A stretch of 58,498 nt of DNA from Nostoc sp. JL34 (lineage in GTDB: Bacteria > Cyanobacteriota > Cyanobacteriia > Cyanobacteriales > Nostocaceae): NCBI RefSeq assembly GCF_017114945.1, contig NZ_JABXKQ010000054.1, positions 1 through 58,498 of the forward strand, given 5' to 3'. A program made the position numbers and the translations under genes. Positions 1-6,678 of this stretch are shown one piece after another; within the stretch, counting starts at the first letter, position 1, and every line of letters begins with the position of its first letter. The notes under the pieces are model-generated. The model was not told where the DNA came from. It worked only from the letters and a program-made list of their open reading frames with translations, and did no database searches.

Positions 1-69
1 GAAGAATAAAATGACTACCTCTTTTTTCTCCAGCCTCAAGAGCTTATCATACTCCTTTGGGGGCTAAGT

Positions 70-103
70 GGGGTATAAAGTGTCCAACAGTCAAGTATAC
101 CCC
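70..103. repeat. Inverted repeat GGGGTATA/TATACCCC upstream of parA
   Basis: GGGGTATA at 70-77 is mirrored by TATACCCC at 96-103. Related GC-box/AT patches follow down to about 200 (tacccta-cataggggt near 121-137, ggggtacatatagcccc near 168-184). The cluster sits in an AT-rich stretch with no gene, ahead of the partition genes. It could be an operator, an iteron cluster or part of an origin; the sequence alone does not decide. Confidence 0.4.
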
Positions 104-280
104 AGAAAACACCCATACATACCCTACATAGGGGTCAAATACTCATCGAAGCCCTGAATCATTTTTGGGGTACATATAGCCCCTATATAGCCCCCGTGAG
201 CATTTTTGAAGTTTTATTTTATTCAAAAAACAAAACTGGTTTACTAGATTGCATTATTATACAATTTAGTTATTTATGAA

Positions 281-489
281 TGACTAAATTCAGTCTTGAC
301 TAAAATCAGCTACAACTAAACGGGACAAAAATCTATTTTTACAACTATTTTATCGAAGAGTAGGACTTTTTGAGAGCTAAAGTAATGACTAAATAGCGTT
401 AATTACAATTTAGTCATTTACAAATGACTAAATTACATAATGACTAAATAACTTAAAAACAACATTATGCATTATGATATTGACTAATT
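281..489. repeat. TGACTAAAT repeat cluster, candidate partition site (parS-like)
   Basis: TGACTAAAT occurs at 281-289, 386-394, 425-433 and 441-449. It is inverted (ATTTAGTCA) at 408-416, and a one-mismatch copy lies at 481-489 close to the parA start. Two more copies (1372-1380 with one mismatch, 1387-1395 inverted) lie inside the downstream RHH gene. RHH centromere-binding proteins of the ParG/ParR type typically bind short repeats beside their own operon, so these are the best candidate binding sites and may also autoregulate parA. The repeats are seen directly; the role is inferred. Confidence 0.6.
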
Positions 490-516
490 TACACCATGCT
501 GCTGGTAGTCAGTAAA

Positions 517-1281
517 ATGTTAATTCTTACTTGTGCATCCTTGTCCGGTGGCCAGGGAAAAACAACTGTTGCAATCTTGTTGGGTAGAATGCTTGCTCAA
601 ACAGGACAGCGTGTACTGATGATTGATGCCGATCCCCAAGCGAACCTAACTTTTTACCTGGGACACGAAGTTCAGCAGAATCAACCCACGCTTCTAGAAG
701 TTCTCAAAAAACAGATCAATACTGAAGACGGTATTTATGAAATCGGAGAAAACCTATGGTTAATTCCTGCTGATGATGGATTAGATAATGCTCAAGAATT
801 TTTGTCTGGGAGCGGTATGGGAGCTATTGTTCTGAGCAAACGCTTAAAAGAGGTATCCGATTTATTCCAATACTGCATTGTCGATGCGCCACCTCAGCGA
901 TCGCAAATCTGCCTTACATCGTTGGGGGCAGCTGACCATATTATCATTCCTGTAGAAGCATCATCCAAAGGTGTAAATTCTCTCATCCGAACTCTAAGTT
1001 TAGTTGAAGAACTTCAAGAAATTGATGCTTTTTCAGGGATAGTGCTTGGCATCTTACCATTCAGAGATAAATGGGTAGGTAATAACCAAGTCGCACAAAG
1101 TAAGGCGAGTATCAGTGCAATGCGAACAATTGCCGAAGAAATAGTCGTTTTACCTTCAATTTTAGAATCTGAACAATTTAAAAAGGCCATAGATAAAGGT
1201 GTAAGTTTGTCCTCTCTAGGCTTTGAACAACTCGAAACTCCCTTCCAACAAATTATCGAGAGGTTACAAAAGAATGTCTGA
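517..1281 (+). CDS. parA: ParA-family partition ATPase
   Basis: A 254-residue P-loop ATPase of the ParA/MinD type, expected to position plasmid DNA together with a centromere-binding partner. The Walker A region is LSGGQGKTT at residues 9-17, followed by an A' motif (MIDADPQANLT) and a Walker B region (YCIVDAPPQ). The position usually held by the signature lysine (KGGxGKTT) is serine here. The ATG at 517 is preferred over 496 because family members begin only a few residues before the P-loop. It overlaps the next gene by 8 nt, which suggests translational coupling. Repeats upstream look like its partition or operator sites. It could instead partition some other cargo, but the RHH neighbour favours plasmid segregation. 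Confidence 0.85.
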   Translation: MLILTCASLSGGQGKTTVAILLGRMLAQTGQRVLMIDADPQANLTFYLGHEVQQNQPTLLEVLKKQINTEDGIYEIGENLWLIPADDGLDNAQEFLSGSGMGAIVLSKRLKEVSDLFQYCIVDAPPQRSQICLTSLGAADHIIIPVEASSKGVNSLIRTLSLVEELQEIDAFSGIVLGILPFRDKWVGNNQVAQSKASISAMRTIAEEIVVLPSILESEQFKKAIDKGVSLSSLGFEQLETPFQQIIERLQKNV

Positions 1282-1732
1282 TGTTTTTGAGCGCCTTAAG
1301 AAAAAGACACGTCCAAGTGTTCCAGCACGGGATACAACACTTGTAAAAGTACAACATGATAACTTACTAAATGACCAAATTACTGAATTTAGTCATTTAT
1401 CTGAGAAACCAAAACCGGATTTAGATAGTGAGGAAGTTATAAACGATAAGGTAAGCACTTCTAATCAAGAACAGCACTTAGAGTTACCCCAGATCATCAG
1501 GCGAACAATCAGGTTAGAACAGGACATTGATACCAAACTAGATACGTTTTGCAATGTAAATAAAATTACTAGAGATACTTTCCTAGAAGGTGCATTTATC
1601 GTCTGCTCAGAAAATGAGGAATTATTGCAAGAGGTATTAAACCAAGCTAGAAAACGTTATCAACAGCGTAAACAAGCTGGTGAACAACGCAAATTTCAGA
1701 CATTGGCTAAGAAAATCAACGTTAACGATTAA
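1274..1732 (+). CDS. Ribbon-helix-helix partition partner of ParA
   Basis: A 152-residue protein starting within the last codons of parA (the overlap includes its ATG and the parA TGA). The first half is charged and probably disordered. The C-terminal half (IRRTIRLEQDIDTKLDTF, then two helices) looks like a ribbon-helix-helix DNA-binding fold, and the tail is rich in Lys, Arg and Gln. Position and size fit a ParB-equivalent of the ParG/ParR kind, which would bind the TGACTAAAT repeats upstream. Two of those repeats lie inside its own coding sequence. I assign the role from architecture and context, not from recognising a named family. Confidence 0.6.
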   Translation: MSDVFERLKKKTRPSVPARDTTLVKVQHDNLLNDQITEFSHLSEKPKPDLDSEEVINDKVSTSNQEQHLELPQIIRRTIRLEQDIDTKLDTFCNVNKITRDTFLEGAFIVCSENEELLQEVLNQARKRYQQRKQAGEQRKFQTLAKKINVND

Positions 1733-1798
1733 GTTAACCCTAATCCATCCGTGAGAGGTTGTGACTTTGATTATAAATTAAGCAAAAAGTTCAATTTA

Positions 1799-1932
1799 TG
1801 GTTTCTTGTCAGCTTTTGGTGATAGTGATAGAAAAGGGTGGTCAGCTACTTCGCTTACCGCGTTGGCGATGGGCTACGCCCCACAGTAGGTGACATAGAT
1901 GTCAGTTTCAATTTTGGAGTAGCGATCGCTCA
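1799..1932. other. Fragmentary sequence with a MITE-end copy and a dispersed repeat
   Basis: At about 1802-1826 the sequence matches the terminal repeat of the MITE at 4264-4576 (ttcttgtcagcttttggtgat). At 1865-1891 lies a degenerate copy of a small HIP1-associated repeat (gcgat followed by gggctacgcccc). No gene can be supported here; the stretch ends where an insertion sequence begins. Confidence 0.45.
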
Positions 1933-1934
1933 CC

Positions 1935-2522
1935 CTAGCTATCTAATTGGTATTCAAGAGCTTGAGACTCAAGCACAGTCAGAAGTTCCGTATGCTGATC
2001 AACCAAAGCTTGTATTGTGCTAACTGGATGACGATGAAGGCGATATTTTTGTTGACGGGGTGCTTCATCCATTGCTAATCTGCGACGTTGCGTGTTGTAT
2101 TCTGCTACAGGTACTTCCCGAATTTGTGCCAGTAACATTTCTTCACTTTCGGCTAGGAATAGAACCTGATATTGCCCAAAATCACGCAACTCAACAGTTG
2201 ATTTGCGCCCACTAATCCGCCTTTGATGACGACGTAAATTGCTGAACAAAGACTCGATTTTCAAATTGTCTGGCGGCAAGCCAGGGATATCATAGCAGTG
2301 CAATAAGTTAGCTCCGTATTTGTGCCATAGTCGTTGTAACTTTTTCTTGAGAGCAAACTGTGCCGGATGTTGTTGAGGATCGGGTTGAAATTTCTGTAAT
2401 AATTCTTCCATGTCACATCGAACTTTAAGGTTTGTCAAGGATAAGTTGCTAGTATCTGTAGTATTAGTCACATTGTCTTTGATGGGGGTGAAAGTATTTG
2501 GGGTAGTGCAAACAATCAGCAA
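1935..2522 (-). CDS. Transposase, C-terminal part (frameshifted continuation)
   Basis: This frame overlaps the N-terminal part by about 59 nt and carries the rest of the transposase, including LPPDNLKIESLFSNLRRHQR and the following DFGQYQVLF region. It ends in the left terminal repeat. The first residues (MLIVCTTPNTF...) look like out-of-frame translation, so the true junction lies between roughly 2400 and 2470. No independent start or ribosome site is apparent, so it is best read as part of one protein. Confidence 0.55.
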   Translation of the reverse strand: MLIVCTTPNTFTPIKDNVTNTTDTSNLSLTNLKVRCDMEELLQKFQPDPQQHPAQFALKKKLQRLWHKYGANLLHCYDIPGLPPDNLKIESLFSNLRRHQRRISGRKSTVELRDFGQYQVLFLAESEEMLLAQIREVPVAEYNTQRRRLAMDEAPRQQKYRLHRHPVSTIQALVDQHTELLTVLESQALEYQLDS

Positions 2523-3477
2523 TTCGTCGCAACCATTGGTGCGCCTGTTCCAAATCCAACGCTACGGAAAGATTGTTGCTTAAAGCTTGGTCAACCCATA
2601 CTGATAAGAGAGACAAGTAATCTGTATCAATTTTCCGGCATGGTAAAGTACGTAAAATCGCACCTATGGTTTTTAGTTGCTGATAGCCTTCAATACCGCC
2701 CCAACGGAAAGGTTTGCGACTAGTGCGATTTACACAATCCCTAACAGCAGCGCGAATCTGGGACTCCACTGCCATTAACTCTGCGTTTCGTGACATATAA
2801 GGTTGCAGCCACTCAATTAACCTTTGTGCCTGTGCCTGTGGTAACTGAATTCCACTTACTGGTGTACCGCTTAATACCTCGTACAATACATACAGTAAAG
2901 TTCCGTGACCTTCAGGCTGTAACGCATCAATTGCCCAAATCAAACCACCGTGTTCAATTGCTGTGGCAGCTAATTTCTCCTGTGTATGTGCAAGCGTTCC
3001 ACCCAAGAGTGCTAGAAATTGTCGATATAGCTTGCCTACATTACTCTCGTTAATTTCAACACCACGCCCTTTTAATGAGCGTTGAATTTCTACCAATTGT
3101 TGATGTTCATGCTCGTGCTGCCAACCAATAAATGCCAGCACATCTAGCCCATAGGTACTGTAAGGTAAGCTGTATTTTATTACGCCAGTTGCGTAGTAAT
3201 GTTTACCAAAATGTGTGCAACTGGAATTAGTGCATTCTTTACTCTTGCCTGCCACAAATACTGCACCATCAATTGTTTGAACGGTTTTACGCATGTGTCT
3301 TGGTCTGCGTAGCGTTAATTCTGCCCCACAATGCACACACTCGATGAGCGAACATTCTAATACTATTCGTTTGATATTACTGAATTTTCGTTCTGGGCGA
3401 TGGCGCGGCAATTTTTCTATCACTAATTTTTTACTGCTGCTAGGTGCTTTCCTCAGCTTACCTGCTTTGTATACCAA
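2464..3477 (-). CDS. Transposase, N-terminal part (unrecognised family, split)
   Basis: 337 residues beginning at a TTG inside the terminal repeat. The N-terminal half has cysteine pairs (CVHCG, CTNSSC) resembling a zinc-binding region. An acidic motif (IWAIDALQPEGHG) could hold one catalytic aspartate. The reading frame stops just before the conserved C-terminal region, which continues in another frame (1935-2522). The break may be a programmed frameshift or a disabling mutation. Confidence 0.6.
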   Translation of the reverse strand: MVYKAGKLRKAPSSSKKLVIEKLPRHRPERKFSNIKRIVLECSLIECVHCGAELTLRRPRHMRKTVQTIDGAVFVAGKSKECTNSSCTHFGKHYYATGVIKYSLPYSTYGLDVLAFIGWQHEHEHQQLVEIQRSLKGRGVEINESNVGKLYRQFLALLGGTLAHTQEKLAATAIEHGGLIWAIDALQPEGHGTLLYVLYEVLSGTPVSGIQLPQAQAQRLIEWLQPYMSRNAELMAVESQIRAAVRDCVNRTSRKPFRWGGIEGYQQLKTIGAILRTLPCRKIDTDYLSLLSVWVDQALSNNLSVALDLEQAHQWLRRIADCLHYPKYFHPHQRQCD

Positions 3478-3490
3478 TTAGATAGCTAGG

Positions 3491-3880
3491 GCCCAGAAGG
3501 TACTAGATTATCGCCAAAACCAGAGGGAGGAGAGGGAAAGGAAGCGGCAAGAATCACTTGAGCGAGATGCGGCACATAAGGCTAGAATGCAGTTTCAATA
3601 CGGAATTAATGCTCCGTCCACACCCCCCAATAATGAAAGTGGAGATAATAATTGGGGGGGTATGGACACAGAGGTAGAACTCAGTGATTCTTGGTGGGAT
3701 AAAGTTAAATATTACGCTCGATTGGCGATTGATCGGGTGGAGGATGGAGTTGACAAGGTTAAGGAATTACTCAGTACGCTAACGATTGATGAGCGTTGCG
3801 GTGTGATGCTGGAGTTTGAAGACGCTTGCCCAGACAAATTTGCTCAACTGGTGACGTCTGGTAAAACTGCAATGAGATAA
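3491..3880 (+). pseudogene. 3' remnant of a gene truncated by the IS
   Basis: An open frame runs from the IS edge (A-Q-K-V-L-D-Y-R...) through a charged coiled-coil-like stretch (REERERKRQESLERD) to a folded-looking C-terminus (WWDKVKYYARLAIDRVEDGVD, CPDKFAQLV) and stops at 3880. There is no start with a ribosome site near the IS, only an internal ATG at 3587, so the 5' end is missing. I do not recognise the protein. Its place behind the partition genes suggests a plasmid-borne function such as replication or mobilisation, but this is a guess. Confidence 0.5.
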
Positions 3881-4263
3881 TTCATAGAACAAAATTTTAC
3901 TAGTTATTTTCAAAAATTTTATTAACAATAGGCTATTTTCTAATTAACTCGTTATTTCGGCTAATTTACTATTATTTTTTCATCAAGTTAAATATAAAAA
4001 TCAATTTGAAATTTCAAAATTGAGCAACTTAAATTGCACATATTAACTAGGACACCAAACCCTAGCCTCTAAAACATCTTTCTAAAGAGCCACTTACAAT
4101 AAATACTTTTAGTTCTTTAGAAATAACTATTTATATTGATTTTTAACCTTCTGATAGAAGTTTTTCTTAGATAAACAAAGGCATTACAGACTCAACAAGA
4201 GGGATTAACAATATTTCAGACCTGCTTAGAAGCAGCTCCGAGCAATATTTAGGTAGAAAAAAT
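3881..4263. other. Gene-free AT-rich spacer
   Basis: Strongly AT-rich sequence without a supported gene, hairpin or repeat, ending at the left terminus of the MITE. Confidence 0.5.
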
Positions 4264-4576
4264 GTCACTTAAAGGATAATGTGGTTCTTGGCAACTTTTG
4301 GTGATGATGAAAGGTTACGCGCTTTAAGGCAGAAGGCAGGAGGCAGGAGGCAGAAGGGTTTTAAGATTTTGCCTGTCGTCGTAGAACTTGTGACAAAGAT
4401 CCAGATCCAACCTGAAGACTTTTCTTGTGATGTAGAGATTCTGTAACCCTTATACCACAGGGCTTTCTGTAATTTTATTCTTTCTTCCTTCTGCCCTCTG
4501 CCCTCTGCCTTCTGCCTAAACCAGCCCACTATTGATCACCAAAAGCTGACAAGAACCACTTTATCCCTTAAGTGAC
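4264..4576. mobile_element. MITE-like element with 42-bp imperfect terminal inverted repeats
   Basis: The left end (4264-4305, GTCACTTAAAGGATAA...) and right end (4535-4576) are inverted copies over 42 bp with about five mismatches. Inside lie complementary low-complexity arms (ggcagaaggcaggagg near 4327-4357 and ccttctgccctctgcc near 4488-4520), so the whole 313 bp can fold on itself. AAT flanks both ends, consistent with a 3-bp target duplication. There is no credible coding capacity. A related end occurs near 1802-1826. Confidence 0.7.
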
Positions 4577-4614
4577 AATAAAGCTAGTACAGCACGGCGG
4601 AAATAAGCCAAGTA

Positions 4615-5323
4615 TTAGATAGCTAACACTTTTCCCTTATACGTCCACTTAAAAGGTTTAGCCATTGTTTTATTAAAATAGTCGATAAATCCAAGAATTC
4701 GAGTTTTGAGGTCATCCTGGCTTTTGAAGCTAGCTCTTCTTAGTAACTTACGAACTAAAATACTAAACCAAATCTCAATTTGGTTGAGCCAAGAAGAATG
4801 TTTTGGTGTGTAATGAAAGACGATTCTATGTGTTGGGTCTTTCAAAAAAGCAGTACGGGATTTCATGGATTTGAGTATACCGCTTTTTCCCTTAATACCC
4901 AGATCAATATCTAAACCTTCAATTTGTGCAACTAAGCGAACTAGCGACTCAGACTGATGAATATTCAGACAATCCATGATTAAGTGCCATTTGTTGGCAT
5001 CGGGTTCACTTTCAATAATTCTACGAATATTGACGAGAAAATCTTCTTCGGTTCTAGAATTTCCACAAGTCGGCTCAATAATCTTACCGGTAGCGACATC
5101 AAAATTAGCAATCAAACTTTGTGTACCGTGACGAACGTACTCAAACTCTCGTCTTTCAACTTTACCTGGTCGCATCGGCAAATCTTGTTCTAGACGCTCT
5201 GTAGCTTGAATACCCGTCATTTCATCAATCGATATTGTGCGCTCTCCGTTTTGATGACGAGCGATCGCGCTGATGTATAAACCAGTAATATCTTCAACTT
5301 TTGCGTCAAATTCTTCATCTTCA
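4615..5323 (-). CDS. IS630 transposase, C-terminal DDE part
   Basis: The frame opens directly at the C-run ([17 protein letters not shown]) and carries the catalytic core: [10 protein letters not shown] (first Asp), MDCLNIH (second Asp) and [13 protein letters not shown] (Glu). It ends near the left terminal repeat. With the N-terminal part it makes a complete IS630 transposase of about 360 residues. Confidence 0.75.
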
Positions 5324-5818
5324 GGGGGGGGTTAACCAGTAACGACTCTGGTGTGGTTTAAGTTCTGCCTCCTCTAATAATCTTCCAACATGACGGACAG
5401 ATATGCTTTCGATAATGCCAAGTTTTATAATTTCGTCTGCTAGTTCTCTTGGTGTCCAATGACTTATTGGTCGTCCATAGTCTTCGGGTTTTGAACATGC
5501 AAGGGCGAATAGCTCAATTACTTGCTCCATACTAAATTTTACTGGTGCCCCAATACGCTCCGAATCTTGTAATCTCTGTAAACTAGGCAATTTTTTACCG
5601 CTAGTTTCAAACCATCGGTTTCGCCATAAACGAGCCATATCAAGGCTTATATCTAATGTTCTAGCAATTTCTCCATTATTTTTTCCCTCTGATGCTAGGA
5701 GAATTATTTTTGCACGCAGTACTATTTGTTGCGCTGTATTGTGTCGGTTTACCAACTGTTGCAGTTCTGAGCGATCACTCTCGTTCAAATTTAATACTTT
5801 TGGAGCTAATCGTGCCAC
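5321..5818 (-). CDS. IS630 transposase, N-terminal helix-turn-helix part
   Basis: 165 residues with the typical HTH region of IS630 transposases ([21 protein letters not shown]...) and a second HTH-like section. It ends at WLTPP followed by TGA, just after a run of eight C. Removing one C from the run, or slipping there, would join it to the catalytic part below (...[11 protein letters not shown]...). This is either a programmed frameshift or a slippage mutation. Confidence 0.75.
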   Translation of the reverse strand: MARLAPKVLNLNESDRSELQQLVNRHNTAQQIVLRAKIILLASEGKNNGEIARTLDISLDMARLWRNRWFETSGKKLPSLQRLQDSERIGAPVKFSMEQVIELFALACSKPEDYGRPISHWTPRELADEIIKLGIIESISVRHVGRLLEEAELKPHQSRYWLTPP

Positions 5819-6189
5819 ACCCTGACTCCTTGCTCATCAACAAAAATGTTGTTTTAATCTAATTAATTATTCTCCCACAAAAATACTTGGTTTATTTACG
5901 CCGCGCTGTACTAGTCAGGCTCTAGGTTCGGCAAGCTTATCCTTTGAATATACCCAAATGAAATCAACACGAATGAATTTATGTCATTAGGCATAAACTA
6001 TTCTCAACCTATTGGATAGATGAAGCTTTCCATTAATTTATTTAAGCTTAGTTGTATTACAGATTAATACTTTTTTACGTTATTTAAGTAGAAGGAGGTG
6101 AAAAAACCAAACTGTATAAAGATAAGTAAATACGTATAATGTGTCTACGAAGGTAACAGAGATATGGGCAGCCGTTTAAGGGGTACAAC

Positions 6190-6345
6190 AATTATGGTCA
6201 AAGTGGGAAGACTGGGGAAAGTACATCTTTTTTCTACCTAAATATTCCTCGGAGATGAATCCAATTGAACTTGAGTGGCAACACCTGAAAAAACATGAAC
6301 TTGCCTCGAAAAGTTTTGAGGATGAGTACTACCATTGCTTATGCT
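6190..6345 (+). pseudogene. Relic of an IS630 transposase C-terminus
   Basis: In the frame starting at 6213 the sequence reads WGKYIFFLPKYSSEMNPIE and continues ELEWQHLKKHELASKSFED, the terminal Glu-containing region of IS630-type transposases. Nothing upstream in the same frame completes it, and it is interrupted soon after. The rest of 5915-6678 shows no other gene. Confidence 0.6.
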
Positions 6346-6678
6346 GTGATTGATGGAGTTCAAAGAAGAGGAGAAAAGGGGAACTACAGTACGCAACGTG
6401 TAAAATTTAACTCTAATTCTTCTGCTTAATTCTTTGTTACATACTTGTAAATTTTCTCCCCGACTTACTTAAGATTAACTTCTATAGTTTGGTTGAAATT
6501 TTTATATTTAGAGACGACAGAAAAATTCGTTGCATTAGCCTGGAATGCTATTTATAAATAAAAGATGAATTAGAGTATATTACATCACAATACACTTCAG
6601 AGATAGGGCAAGTAAATAAACTTGCTTCGGGTTGCCTTTGAAATACTTGGCTCAATTGCCTGAAAAATAGGTTTTTTT

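Larger units (their letters stand above)
1933..3491 (-). mobile_element. Insertion sequence with 21-bp perfect terminal inverted repeats
   Basis: The left end (1933-1953, CCCTAGCTATCTAATT...) and right end (3471-3491) are perfect reverse complements over 21 bp. They enclose a transposase gene on the minus strand that fills the element; its stop codon lies in one repeat and its likely start in the other. No clear target duplication is visible, possibly because the target itself was palindromic (CTAG). The right flank continues directly as an open reading frame (see 3491-3880), so the element interrupts or truncates an older gene. I do not recognise the IS family. Confidence 0.8.
4585..5913 (-). 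mobile_element. IS630-family insertion sequence, about 1.33 kb
   Basis: Inverted ends begin CTAGTACAGC at 4584 and finish GCTGTACTAG at 5914, matching over about 33 bp with a few mismatches. CTAG at each end is consistent with the TA target used by IS630. It encodes a transposase in two frames meeting at a run of eight C on the coding strand (G on the plus strand, 5324-5331). Confidence 0.8.

Noticed and set aside
4269..4529. Open frame of 86 codons on the minus strand
   Set aside because: It lies wholly inside the MITE and translates low-complexity repeat arms; no protein family features.
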